Notes: generated by a model not told the origin, from the sequence alone. A DNA stretch of 64,000 bases from Chaetorhynchus papuensis (GCA_013396525.1 VWYX01001285.1:124001-188000), one strand, 5' to 3'; counted from the first letter of the stretch, positions 11,274 to 22,577 are shown. Numbers and translations: made by a program.

Positions 11274-14200
11274 GTTTCCTTGGCGAGGAAATCACCCCAT
11301 TAATTATCAGAAGTTATTTAATTCTTTTCCTAAGACCAGCCTTCATTTTTAGAAGCATTATTTCTTCAGAGGGCACAATTTTCTTTGGGGTTCAGTCTAC
11401 ACTCCTGGCCAAGCAACTGCAAACAGGTTTTTTTCTTGCCACTAACTTGAATTTCAAGGTATGTTGGAGAATTTCCATGTATAGGCTATGTTATTTAACT
11501 TCCAGAAAAACTTTAGTTAGTATTTATATTTACCTCAAGCAAGCTATAGTCAAAGACTATGAAATACAGTACAAATGTGTGCAGTAACTTCAATGGGCTA
11601 TGAAAAATGCCTAATCACCTCACCTTCTTAACACTTGCAAGGCACAACATACCAGCATCAGAGATTATTACAGGAAAAGTACATTATTTGTGCTCTTTGG
11701 ATCTTAAGTGCTTTATTGTTGTGGTGTCTGAAGTAATTATTAAAACTGAAGCTCCTAAATCTGCATTGGGACTACCAAAACAAAACAGACTGAATCCCAG
11801 GGAAAAGAGGGAAGCGATGTTCAGCTGGCCATCAACTCCACTGCTTCTCGAATTTGTGAGCTAACTGACCAAACAAAGAAATAAATAAAATAGTGGCATC
11901 CACTCCCCTACCCTGAGTGCTCCTCTTAGTCCTCTTTTTAAGGGCTTCTTGTGTACACATGGACAGACTAGTGGATCATAGGTACACTTTATGAATTTAT
12001 TTAAAACAGGTGATCTACTTGATGGGGACTTTTTTTCTCATCTCTGAATAATGGAGGATAAATGGTTACACTTGGTATGGACAAGCAGAACAATTTCCAG
12101 ATCAGCACTGAAGGACACAGGCATGCAGACAAAGAAGTTTCGAGCTGAACAATGCTGACTTCTCTTCTGCAAGACGCCGATCTTTCCACTTCTTATATAA
12201 GAGTCAGTTAAGCAACTAAGTCTTCGAATTACCCTTTTCCTAATCATGCTTTCTCCCAGCTCCAGGGTCGCTGGCACCCCTTGGGGAGGACTAAGCTTGA
12301 GCTGTTCTTCTTATGATCCAGTGAACCCTAAAGAACATCACCACCGAAACAGTCTCAGACCCAAGAATTTAATGAAGAATTTCAGACCGTCTCACTACTT
12401 ACTTTATAAGGCCAAATACGTAGTTTTGCATTAACATGGGAACAACTGCTGAGCATTGTTGTACTAAATTCTTCATTTATCTGTAAAATGTCCATGATGC
12501 CTGCAAATTAATGTTCACTGAACTTCATCAGACACACTACAGAAATGCACCCCTATAACCTCTCAGCATGTTGAGCAGTGAAATATTCAACCTTAATTTG
12601 TTAGAGTGGACAGCTCATTGTTCTCAGCTTCAAAAACAAGTCAGCACCAGTTTGATGTGGGAGTTGTGGGAGTGTAAAGAATTGATCCAACTCTGAACTA
12701 AATCTTGTTTTGGCAAAAAAACCCCTAAAGCACTCAGTCAATCAACCAACCAAAAATAGATGATTTCACCCATAATATAAAACTGCTCACTAGAGTTGAA
12801 AAAGTTCCAGGAAACATCTGAACTACTATGGAGAAACAGAAATAGGGGAAGGGGGAAAAAAACCCAACAAAACTCAACCCAGAGATGTTTCAATCAGCAC
12901 AGCAAAACTCATGTGCAAAATTTACAGCCACTGTATAAAAACAAACCACAGACGAGCATTTGTGATAAGTAAAACAGAGTAATATTAAATTAAACAAAAG
13001 CCTGCCCTGTACTATTGACCACCTGTACTTTTAACCACACATTCAAGTACAAATCACATTCATCTTCATTATCAACTCAAAAAAATTTAATTATTGGCTT
13101 CCATATTTGGCAATTTCATATTATTTTTAAGTAAGTAAAGTTCTGCCACATCCATAATGGGCTATTCTTTCTCAAGGAACACTGGCCAGAATTCAAAGTG
13201 AAATAATGCAGATACTGAATATGTTAAAAGTTTCTTGTTTAGATTAGATAATATCAGAATACTGTGGTACTCAGACCTAATGTGACAGCAAGGACAGATA
13301 ATCAAACAATGCAGTTCATAACTAAAATTCACTATATTACTATAAACTTTCCTGCAAGTCCACTTTAGTTAGTAGACACAGAATAAAAAGGTAGTGAAAA
13401 CAGGAAAGCACACCAGATTAAGGCCCAGAGTTCGACTGGAGAGAGCCTGTGGAGAAATAGCATTTTAGTGAGGTTGTTCTGGTTTGTTTGGAATTTTTTT
13501 GTTTCCACTTTATTAAAAACAAACTAAGTAAAAATACTAACATTCTAAACAAAAAAATCCAATAAAGATCCTGTGGTCTCTATAAATTCCCAGAACAATA
13601 AATGTATGTGACAGAAATATGCAACAAAGGAGGAAAAAATCAATCACGTTATGGTTCTTATTTATATTGCAGTAAAAAACCCTAAAAGTTTGCAACAAAA
13701 GTGTCTTCCTTTCCCAGAGCAGGTGACCAGATGATTCAGTTTTAATGAACCTATGCAGCTACTTTCATTGTTCTCAATTTTTAAAGAATGTATCATAGTT
13801 CTCCTCCCTATAACCTAAAATATATATATATATATATAAATTCAATCAGCATTTTCTCAAAGGGAAAATAATTTCTTTAAAAGAGTTTCATATTGCTCTA
13901 TTTAATATCTTCTCACAGGTTTTCCAGAACATGCCAAATAAAAACTTTCTTGAATTCAGAGAAAATAATGCCGTGACATGGAATCATGACATGCATTGTG
14001 GTAGACACAGGCAGCGAGACAAGCCACCTGAGCTATCTACAACTACCCCATGGACACAGATGGTTCTTCCTATCTCATTCCTCCAAGTTTCCCTGCTTCG
14101 ATATCTGCTCTGGCAGTCTAGTGCTTAAAGCAAGCATCTTCAGCTCATCAAACCAGCAAAAAAGCCCTCAACCCAACACAGCAAAAAAACAGATCAGTCT

Positions 14201-14300
14201 TCCAGTGAACCAAATAAAAAAACCCCATGAGTAGGTCTAACAGCTCTCAGGCTGCAGTTTCACAGCAACCGAAGCCAAACTAACTTCTGGTGGCATAGGC
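11274..14300. other. AT-rich non-coding DNA, no gene seen
   Basis: The stretch contains a (TA)n microsatellite and many A-rich runs. The longest frame here (11,261-11,587 plus, 108 codons) shows no domain and lacks coding character. A weak minus-strand donor-like site occurs near 12,385. Nothing else is identifiable. Confidence 0.5.
13821..13838. repeat. (TA)9 microsatellite
   Basis: Nine uninterrupted TA units directly after 'cctaaaa'. Confidence 0.95.
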
Positions 14301-14306
14301 TCTTAC

Positions 14307-14366
14307 CTCCCTCTGGCTGCATGCTCCTACTCTTTCCCGTGTGCCAGCTTCAACATTCACCCAAAC
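14307..14366 (-). other. Possible exon (60 nt), not phase-compatible with its neighbours
   Basis: The minus strand has acceptor 'ggttttgcacag' and a strong donor (GAG then gtaaga) around 60 nt that is open only in phase 0 (VWVNVEAGTRERV and onwards). Exon 1 and the two microexon candidates upstream all leave in phase 1, which would run into a stop here. It may be a decoy, or a non-coding or alternative exon. Confidence 0.15.
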
Positions 14367-14565
14367 CTGTGCAAAACCATTTCAGTGAGCTGAATCAGAA
14401 GACTCCCACTCACTGAAGAGAACCAGGAAAATATCCCTCTGCTTGGACAATGCACGAGAACAGGCTGGTGCAGGTTCCAGCAAGCACGAGGGCTCCGAGT
14501 GAGGCAGCCACCCAGTACATCAGTCCAGGCTACCACCAAACCACAACTCCAGTGACTTCACTTAC

Positions 14566-14589
14566 CAACAGGCTGGACAAGCAGCAGGG
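14566..14589 (-). other. Possible 24-nt microexon of the leftward gene
   Basis: On the minus strand an unusually good acceptor ('cttctgctctcccttgtgtgtcag') precedes 24 nt and a consensus donor (TTG then gtaagt). Entered in phase 1 it reads ALLLVQPV and leaves in phase 1. It is phase-compatible with exon 1 and with the 14835-14861 candidate. Confidence 0.2.
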
Positions 14590-14834
14590 CTGACACACAA
14601 GGGAGAGCAGAAGTGCACATCCACAAAGGAGATCACACCTCTATAGCAGTAGCAAGCTGTTAGTTTAGTTCAGCTGGCTTCATCCTGCAGTACGTGGCGC
14701 AGCACAACTGCGACTGGCTTCAAGGGAAAATACTACTTCTTCATTCCAGAGCGTCCTGTGCTCTGCTTCTCCAATAAACCACTGCTAACTATGTCTGAGT
14801 GTTTTGTGAGTCAGAAGCACTTGTGAACTTTCAC

Positions 14835-14861
14835 CTTTCAGCTCCCACTTTGCACACATGC
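14835..14861 (-). other. Possible 27-nt microexon of the leftward gene
   Basis: On the minus strand 27 nt sit between acceptor 'cctttgtcctgctcgtgcaag' and donor AAG then gtgaaa. From phase 1 it completes a Gly codon and reads MCAKWELK, leaving in phase 1. It joins in frame to exon 1 at 16,850. Small size and chance splice-like signals keep confidence low. Confidence 0.2.
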
Positions 14862-16430
14862 CTTGCACGAGCAGGACAAAGGTGATCAACTGTCCTTATG
14901 CATTTCCATGCACAAGCTGAATGTACCAGAAATTTAAGTCACTTGCATTCACAATTAGTTTAACATACTGAAGTACTTAAATTGACAATCTGCTAAGGTG
15001 CCACTACATTTCTTAAAGCCTACAACAGAACATCTCACAGGCTTATTTGACACCTATTTATATTACCATTCTGGCAGTGTAACCACACATTACATGCAAA
15101 AAAAACCCCTCTCATTTTCAACAGGTTTGTAAATAAAAGTATGTAAATAAAGGTCAAGTAAGGGAAGAACAGCAAACTCATCTGCTTTGGATGATATTCT
15201 TCACTGATGCCTTAAGAATACTCCACTGGGAATCTTAGTGCTGTTTTCCACCATAGAGATGTGCAAACAGATGGAAAGAAGGCGAGACAGCTCAAGCAGA
15301 ATACTATTCATTCACACATACTTTACACCAGTAAGGTAAACAAACAGTGCTGGGCCCATTTCAAAGGATGGCTGTCAGGAAAAAATACTAATAAAAATCG
15401 AAAAAACCACCTTTTATTACTGGTTAGGAGCATTACGCCAAAGACAAATTCTGGGAACAAGCTTTGTTCCACAAGAAGGCGGCAAAGGTTATATACATAT
15501 ATAAACCGTAGAACCAATCCTACACTTTCCGCTAATAAAAACCTCCAGAAGAAACACCTTTAGAAAACAGGCATCATAATCAGCAGCACGAACATTTCGC
15601 TGTTGAGGAAACCATACAGGAACCAACACTGGTTTTTTGCGGTCTACCCCAGACAAGGCAAAACCCTGTACACATGCCAAACCACAATGGTTTCAATAGG
15701 GTCCTGCTAAACCTGCACCTGCCCAGATAGGCACTGACGTAACTTGAGTCACTGAAGGCCACAGGGCCTGCCTGTTCCAAGTTTTCCTCTAGGATCCCTT
15801 ATGTTGCTGTGTTTTCGTCAACTACAAAGGGACACTCAATTTCTCACTGCTGAAATGGATGCAAACTCACATGAATTGCAGAAGGCGCTATATTGTTACA
15901 GTTGTATCATAATTATTAAAAGTCAGCATATTTGGAGTTCAACTCCAGCTATGTAGCATGGCTGAGATTTTACCTGGAAACAGGAAAATTATTCATTTTG
16001 GAAGGGATTTTACACTGACAGAAAAAGAAATGCTGCATTCACACCTCAGTAACTACAGGACAGTGACATGCACGTTGACCCTCAATTAACAATGACATCT
16101 GAAATAAATACTTTCAACTGCTGCCAGGGTCCACTTGAGTTCATCGTTTCAAACAAAAAGCTTGTTATTACATCCACGTCTCGCTACAAAGACACATCAA
16201 TCTGCTCACTCCCAAGCTCCATTCTTTCTCACATGCACTGGCTCTTGCCTGTTCGCCAGGGCCTGCTGTCCATACCTACATAGAAATAGCTAAATGTGGA
16301 CAGCTTTGCTATCTGGATGTTCCTCTGCCTTGGTACTTTGAAGAAAAATGGGCATTTAATTTCCTCCTAGGTCACCTTATGCACCTGGACATGTCTGTGG
16401 TGGGTCAGCACATGCCCACGTTAGCATCAG
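14862..16430. other. Non-coding DNA between CR1 and the candidate microexons; probable intron 1
   Basis: No gene is recognised. A minus-strand segment at 15,974-16,014 has an excellent acceptor ('gcatttctttttctgtcag') and a fair donor (CCAG then gtaaaa), but it is open only in phase 0 and so cannot follow exon 1 directly. On the plus strand 15,262-15,336 has acceptor-like and donor-like ends and is open, but it would be antisense. All of this is weak. Confidence 0.35.
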
Positions 16431-16619
16431 GGTGGTGAAACACTGGAACAGGTTGCCAGAGAAGTTGTGGATGCCCTGTCCCTGGAGGTGCTCAAGGACA
16501 GGTCGGATGAGACTCCGAGCAACCTGGTCTAGTTGAAGGTGTCCTTGTCCACGGCAGGTGGGTTGGAATCAGATGATCTTTAAGTCCCCTTCTAACTTAA
16601 ACCACTGTATGACTATGAT
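16431..16619 (+). mobile_element. CR1 LINE 3' end, next to CpG island 1
   Basis: The sequence matches the avian CR1 3' layout: 'gaaacactggaacaggttgc', 'ctgtccctggaggtgctcaa', 'gcaacctggtctagt', then 'ggttggaatcagatgatctt' and a degraded terminal tail. It is 5'-truncated. It abuts the downstream edge of the CpG island and lies in intron 1 of the leftward gene, in antisense orientation to it. Confidence 0.93.
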
Positions 16620-16849
16620 CAGCTAGGAGCAGGAGCAGGCTCTGGGGGCGGCCCGCGGGCACACACCTGCGGCTCGGATGCACCTGAGCTGAACCAAGCT
16701 GCCCTGGGGCGAGGCCGCCGGGGCCGGCACACCTCGGGGCGGCACCGCCAATGCCGCCCTGCCCCCGACAGGAATCCAGGCACGGGGAGCGGGCCGGGGC
16801 CAGCCCAAAGGAAGCGACGCCACGGCCCGCCGCGCCCTAACCCGCTCAC

Positions 16850-16940
16850 CTGCCGCCGAGCTCAGCGCGACCCTCCGGTGCCTCCTGCCGAGCTCCCGCA
16901 GCTCCTCCTCGTCCTCCTCCAGCCTCCAAGCTTCGGCCAT
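16850..16940 (-). CDS. First coding exon of an unrecognised acidic/basic protein (partial CDS)
   Basis: ATG at 16,940 in a strong initiation context (GCCG before, G after: gccgATGgcc) opens a frame of 30 codons plus one base. It ends at a consensus donor, GCAG then gtgagcggg, so the exon leaves in phase 1. The encoded start is MAEAWRLEEDEEELRELGRR followed by HRRVALSSAA: an acidic patch, then Arg-rich, likely helical, with no signal peptide or membrane segment. An in-frame ATG lies nine codons upstream (16,965-16,967), in a poorer context and followed by a Pro-rich run, so I prefer the internal start. The exon lies in a CpG island, as expected for a widely expressed gene. I do not recognise the family, and the remaining exons are not established; candidates are listed to the left. 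Confidence 0.62.
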
Positions 16941-17197
16941 CGGCGGCGGAGGGGCGGCTGGCAGCATTCAAGAAGCGGGGGCTGCCATGGCCGGCGCCCT
17001 CTCCTCAGCGCGGCCGCCCGGCCCTCGCGGCCGCCGGGCCCGCCCCGCACCTGCGCCCTCTCCGCCGCGCTTCTCCCGGAGACCGCTCCGCGCTCCTGCC
17101 GGCGGAGCGAGGCGGGAGCAGAGGCGGCCTTTCCTGCCCATCCGCGGCTCTCCGGCGTCAGCAGGAAACCCGGCGGCCGCCTGGCACCGCCACAAAA

Positions 17198-17207
17198 GGG
17201 GGCGGAG
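17198..17207 (-). promoter_or_regulatory. GC box in CpG island 1
   Basis: gggggcggag matches the Sp1/KLF consensus. It lies about 260 bp upstream of the preferred start codon, a normal place for a TATA-less promoter element. Confidence 0.4.
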
Positions 17208-17465
17208 GAGGCGGCGGCGGGGGGAGGTACCTGGCTGCCGCCGCTGGGCAGCCGCGCTCCATCGGGCAGCTCCGCCGGGCAGCAGCTCCGCGGCCGCGGG
17301 CACCGCGCGGGGATGGGCCGGCGAGCGAGGCCCGGGGCGGCCACCGCCGGCAGCGAGCGGGGTGTGCGAACTCGGGCGGCCTCCTGCTAAAGGGGAGAAG
17401 GGGCTTGCGGCGAGAGGGTGCGAGGTCTGCCTCGCCTCATGACGAGCGCAAGGAGATGCCAAGAG

Positions 17466-17740
17466 GAGGATGGTGCCAGAACTCTTTTCATTGGTACCCA
17501 GCGACAGAACAAGGAGCAATGGCCATAAACTAAACGACAAGAAATTCCACCTCCACATGAGGAAGAACTTCTTTATGTTGAGGGTGGCAGAGCACTGGAA
17601 CCGGCTGTCCAGGGAGGCCGTGGAGTCTCCCTCTCTGGAGACACTCAGAACCCACCTGGACACGTTCCTGTGTCACCTGCTGTAGGTGACCTTGCCTTGG
17701 CAGGGGGGTTGGACCAGATGACCTCCTAACAATTCTGTGA
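17466..17740 (+). mobile_element. CR1 LINE 3' end with intact ORF2 C-terminal frame
   Basis: This is a relatively well preserved, 5'-truncated CR1. An open frame at 17,470-17,685 encodes the last ~70 residues of the CR1 ORF2 polyprotein, with the familiar stretches RTRSNGHKL, MRKNFFMLRVAEHWNRL and LDTFLCHLL, and then a stop. It is followed by the 3' UTR 'ggggggttggaccagatgac' and 'aattctgtga'. It inserted about 50 bp upstream of CpG island 1, i.e. upstream of the leftward gene's promoter and pointing away from it. It is a reverse-transcriptase remnant, not a host gene. Confidence 0.95.
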
Positions 17741-19812
17741 GGTGAGAAGGGCAGCTACTGTGGGTGGCCGGAAAGTCCGGAGCCCCGGGAGCTGAGGGAA
17801 TTGTGGGTGCAGGAGATTGTGGCCCCGATATTGGCTGAGAGCTGGGGGCAGGCAGGCTTTTGACTGGCAGCCGTTGTGGTTCACGGCTTGGAGGATGTGT
17901 GTCTTGGCCTGAGTTCATTACCGTGGTTTGAACTACTTAAGAAGTTATCTTAGGACCTACTTGAAACCAGTGAGGTACACACTTAACACTGCTGAAGCGA
18001 TATGAGAAATATGGCCACGTTTCAAGTCAGACACTTGTGTAGTTTTACCTCTAGTTTTCTTTTTGTTTTTGTTCCCCGGGCCTCAGTTGCCTGTATCTAA
18101 ATAGGAGTTATATTGCTTCTTCACTTCATATGGTAGCTGTGAAACCAAATCATAAATGTTTTTACATATTATTCCATTGTAGGTACTACTAAAAAAGGAT
18201 ATAAGGAAGATAAATTCAGCTTCAGAGCAAGTGAATAAGGGACGGTAAATCCATAAAGTATATGACCACAAATTAGAGCAGGAAGATACAACTAAACAGT
18301 GAGTAATCCTAATGTTGAGCAATATCTGTGCTGACACACTGAGCACTTTCTGTGCTCACAGTGAATAAAACATACTGTACAGGTTGAAAAAAAAAGTCAT
18401 CACAAAACTGAAAAATATATAATACATGAATACAAATGATTGCTTGTGCATTTCTTAGTGTTTCAGTGCTTGACTTTACAATCATTTTTCCTTAAGAGAG
18501 GCTTTTTTCCACTGGAACTCTTAGTGTTCAACTGATATAATAGTTATGCTTTGAAGGATATAAGACTTTATACTGTAAAGAGATGTAAGGCCAGGAATAA
18601 AACTGAATGTACAGCAGGACTGTATAACAGACAAATGAAACCTTCCACTACAGTTATGTGTTCTCAAAGGCCTCATGCTTTGGATGACCTCTGCATGGTA
18701 ATCCAGGGAAATCACCTTGATTTCCTTGAAATCACAAGTTTCAGTGCAAGATCAGCATGCCTTGTACATGATCTAGAGCGGGTAAAAAACTCTTCAGTGG
18801 CGCACTGCTGTCACAGGTACAGGCTGTTGGTATGTGCATGTGTGAGAGACAAAAGAGACTCTCCCGTGTTAAACAAACTATGTTTGTATTCTGGTTTTTT
18901 ACTGTGAAGCCAAAATGCAGCACCTGTATTCAGCTCCTAAACTCCACTAACCACAAAGAACGACAAGGACCATCCATTTTTCACTTCCTGAATATCTCCT
19001 TTTTATGCTATGTGTTTCACTGCTCTTTGGAGGAAAGAAAGGAAAAACCAGAAATAAACCATAGAACATAACACAAATTCAAAGAGCCCTCAAAAACTGG
19101 ATGAAACCTTCTTTTGTTGCTGTTGATGAAATTGACACAGAGGCTTCCAAGCATATAGAATTGAAAAATCCATTTGGACAGATCTTAGGCCTAAGAAAAT
19201 CATGCTGAACAGAGTAGCTCCAGCTATGACTAAGAAAACATCCCCCAAAATAACACATAATACAGTATAGAGTGATCATGAGTGTTTAATGTTGACGATC
19301 ATCAAGAGTTTCTTAGTGATCACCGGAAAAGTCTAATTTAAAAATGGAAGTGCAATAACCAAATTACAGAAAGTGATGAAGTCCCTGAAGTAACTGCTTG
19401 ACCTTGTACCAAGCTCTGCGAGCTGGAAATGCACACGGGACAGTGACTCTGTTTAGGGCTAGAGGAGCCATTCAAGAAATGCCTGTAACTGCTTGAAGAT
19501 GGATTTCACCAGAAAGGAAGAGATCAAACTAAGACACAATTCATATGTGGATACAACATTCAGGTAGCAATAACCAACATATTACTGTAAACAGTACTGG
19601 AAACAATTTCCAATCAATACTACTGGAAACAAAATTTCACAACATTTAAACAAAATTAAAATGCAAGGCAGCATCCAATGAAATACTTGAATCGTATTTC
19701 TGAAATTTTTGTTGCAAAAAATATTCAATAATACTCAATCTCTCCAAAAGGAGGCTGCTTAGTAGTATATAGAATTCTTCAGGGTAGGCATGCTCACTCT
19801 GCCAGTGTACCA
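17741..19812. other. Intergenic DNA, no gene seen
   Basis: AT-rich sequence with short frames only. The longest (18,551-18,907 plus, 118 codons) has no recognisable domain, no splice-site support and unconvincing composition. Confidence 0.5.
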
Positions 19813-19814
19813 GT

Positions 19815-20032
19815 AATAGAACCAAAGAACAGTTTGGGTTGGGAAGGACCTTAAAAATTATGCAGTTCCAAGCCAGCTGCCATGGGCAAGGACACCTTCC
19901 TTCCACTGGACCACGTTATTCAGAGCACCATCCAGCCTGGCCTTGAACTCTTCCAGAGATGGAGTATTCACAACCTCTCTGGACAACCTGTTGCAATGCC
20001 TCACCACCCTCACATTAAGGAATTGACTCACT
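19815..20032 (-). mobile_element. CR1 LINE 3' end
   Basis: Read on the plus strand, the reverse-complement CR1 hallmark is clear: 'agtttgggttgggaaggacc', 'gccatgggcaaggacacctt', 'agcctggccttgaactcttc', 'caacctgttgcaatgcctca'. It is 5'-truncated and moderately diverged. Confidence 0.92.
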
Positions 20033-20429
20033 TCTAGTTTATGTTGGTATTTTCAAGTGATAAACAGCTTTAGGGTTTTTTTGTCAAATGCCACACACCA
20101 CTGGGTTGATACCCGATAAAGGTATGTAAATAATGGAGGTACCTAGGAAGGAGGTAGGCTTTAACAAGTTTGCAGGAGGTAGACTGAGCTCTGACAGAGA
20201 GCTCCTGAGCAGCAATGGCAGATACACCTCAGAAGTCTTGGAACAGACCCTGACACAGCCCTTTATCTGGCTAAGCAGTTTCTGCGGGGAGGAGAGAGCT
20301 GTGCTTTTTCGTCTTCAGACAAGCAACAAAACCAGCTGTTGAAATAATCAAAAGAGCCAAGGTTGCTGGCAAGTTTAATAATAGCCTAGGCCAGACAGAG
20401 TAATTCACAATCATTTGGCTCAGATCAGA

Positions 20430-20461
20430 ACACACAAACACACAGACACACACACACACAA
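20430..20461. repeat. Imperfect (CA)n microsatellite
   Basis: CA repeats interrupted by 'aaaca' and 'gaca', ending in an uninterrupted (CA)n. Confidence 0.9.
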
Positions 20462-21498
20462 AGACTTTCTGCTGCTTGGTTGATGGACCCAAGGGAAGAA
20501 GGAAACAAAAGAGGAGGGGAGAATGAACTGGACCAAATAATTTAAAGTGCAGAAGGAATTAAAGCCATGAGGGAAATTCTCTTTAGAAAGTCAAGGAACC
20601 AAGCTCCTCTTTTACTTCTCAGTAAATAAACTGATAGAAATTATACAAAGAAACAAAATGGGAAGAAAAAGTACATACAGATGCAAGTTGCAGCAGTTGA
20701 ATTAAAAAAAAAAACAACTGAAAAAGAAGGAAAGCACTTGCTGTAGTCTAAGGTAGTTGAGAGGAAAGCAGCAGCATGTGGCATATGTTGCTCTAAGGCA
20801 TTTCATGAAGTACAATGTATTTGTGTCTTACAAGCAGGATGAAGGAAAAATAATTGCATTCTTGTACTTCAGTGAGAATCTCTGCTGCATACATGTGCGT
20901 AGGAATAAAAGGCTTTTGTATATTTTCATAGCTACACTTCTCCAGGAAAAAGAACTTTACTGTCTCAAAAAGTCTGCAATTTGGTTAATAAAATCTGGAC
21001 ATTTCTCACTGAAATTTTACTTTATCATATGCATCTTTGCTGCAATGTACATACTTGTAATTTCACAATGGTAGAGTAAAAGAAGGAAATAACTGGGTAA
21101 ATGAGTCTTTGTACTCTCTGCCTGAATGCTTACAATTAGTTGCCTTGGCAGTTATTATTTTATAAGTATTTTGTTCTGATTTGCATCTTTGGAATTGCCA
21201 CTTTGTTTGTCCCTGCAAAAAGACACTGTTTTTCAACAAAAAATGTCAGTTCTATAGAATCGCTTAATTGAAGTCGCCCGTGTAGCCTCAATGTCTATTT
21301 AGGCTCTGCAAAGCAGCTGAAGCCTGCAATGAATGTATCAGTGTTTGGCTGAGATACAGGAGCCTCAGACCACAAAAGAATGCAGACAAAAGATTTTCTA
21401 AAAATGCAAAGGATGAAAAAGAGTATTTTCAAAGGAGAAAATGTAGCCTTTGGACATGACAACATTATTTTTGTTCTGAGTAAAAATAGCAAGGGTCT

Positions 21499-21557
21499 CG
21501 TTCAATAGACGAATGACGTTAGCGATACCGCCAGTGTAGGAAGCCGACATTGGTGCG
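21499..21557. other. Local CpG cluster in AT-rich DNA
   Basis: Seven CpG dinucleotides occur within about 60 bp, including a CRE-like tgacgtta, whereas the surrounding kilobases are CpG-poor and AT-rich. On the minus strand a frame from 21,604 to 21,398 runs through it (SWPAPMSASYTGGIANVIRL and onwards) and looks more protein-like than its neighbours. It has an in-frame stop two codons upstream of a TTG and no ATG start. It could be a young insertion, a decayed exon or pseudogene, an endogenous viral fragment, or an unmethylated regulatory element. I cannot identify it. Confidence 0.35.
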
Positions 21558-21990
21558 GGCCAAGATCTGATAATTTGATCTCCATTTGTGTTCAGCTGAT
21601 CCAATGAGTTTTAGTGTAGCTGGAGAATGACATATCAGGAGCCTGCAGGCTTCCTGAAATATTTTCAGCTAAATGCAGGTTCTCCTTGCATTTTTACAAC
21701 TACTTGTGGCTTCTGGCATACCAGCATGATGACAGTCTAAAGGTAAGTGGTTTTGTGATGAATGAAGATAATTAAATAGAAGAGATTTGGTTTCCTTGAA
21801 TAATGACTTTTCTTATTGAAACCCTGGAAAATCACCTTGACACAAAACTAGGAATTTTGAGACTGCTCTCAAAAAATTAGAAGGATTTCACTGCATGAAA
21901 GCAGCAAATCAAATAATTTCAAAAGAGCAAAAATTGGCAGCTAAGGGATAAAACCTATTCAGAGAGAGATTCTTACAGTTTTTAGTTTTT

Positions 21991-22014
21991 AAAATTACTT
22001 TTACAAGTAATTTT
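21991..22014. repeat. Perfect hairpin, 10-bp arms with 4-nt loop
   Basis: aaaattactt and aagtaatttt are exact reverse complements separated by ttac. It is AT-rich, so the stability is modest. Confidence 0.85.
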
Positions 22015-22577
22015 TGTTACTTTTGCTGTTTTCCAGTTTTTGTGGGCTAAAAGCATCCTTTCCTTTCCTGTCCTGTTAACAAACATCTTTCTAAAGTATT
22101 ATTCTCCTTTATTAGTCTTATAATTTGTGGGGTAATAAATAAATAAATTTGTTTCTACTGCCTTCATGATCATAAAGAATAAGAAAAAGAGGTAGAGAAA
22201 AGTGAGAAAATATGGAAGGGTAAAGAGCTGGTGCAGAGCTAAATACGTGTTAGAATGAGAGGCTGTCAAAGCCAAATTGATTCATAGTTTGCGTGCTGAA
22301 GTATGCTCATGTTTGCTCTGTAACCACGGAGTTATCAGAGGACAAAGTTGATGTTGTGCTAAGCGAGCTGGCAGCGGCATGGTGTAAGAAGTATTATCAC
22401 ATTGGACACACGTGAGTCTAATACCTAAGAATATACAATGCTAGCCCCAGGAGAGAGTCCAGCAGCTTTCCGGCTGCAGTTTGTACTTCAGTGCAAAGAG
22501 CTGACAAGGGAAAAACTTAAGGAAGAGAGTGAACAGAGTCCTAAAAAAAAATTCAGAAGGTGGAATGGGGTCATACA

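Larger units (their letters stand above)
16622..17420. promoter_or_regulatory. CpG island 1, promoter of the leftward gene
   Basis: About 800 bp of very GC-rich, CpG-dense sequence in otherwise AT-rich DNA. It contains GC boxes, for example gggggcggag at 17,198-17,207 (Sp1/KLF type), and no TATA box at a useful position. The minus-strand first coding exon lies in its left part, so transcription should start in roughly 17.0-17.3 kb and run leftwards. Such islands often also initiate divergent non-coding transcripts. A plus-strand donor-like 'gggaggtacc' near 17,226 would suit one, but it is weak. Long frames in the island on both strands are artefacts of low stop-codon frequency in GC-rich DNA. 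Confidence 0.88.

Noticed and set aside
15261..15563. 100-codon plus-strand Lys/Asn-rich frame
   Set aside because: It is antisense to the leftward gene. The composition follows A-rich DNA and no family is seen. A spliced version of the segment in another frame is equally open, which shows how little this means.
15974..16014. Minus-strand segment with excellent acceptor and good donor
   Set aside because: It is open only in phase 0, while exon 1 leaves in phase 1. Using it directly creates a stop codon. Kept only as a possible decoy or non-coding exon.
16968..17663. 231-codon minus-strand frame through CpG island 1 and the adjacent CR1, and the overlapping 151-170 codon frames
   Set aside because: They cross a CR1 antisense segment and then GC-rich promoter DNA. 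Their Arg/Ala/Gly/Pro-rich composition simply reflects base composition.
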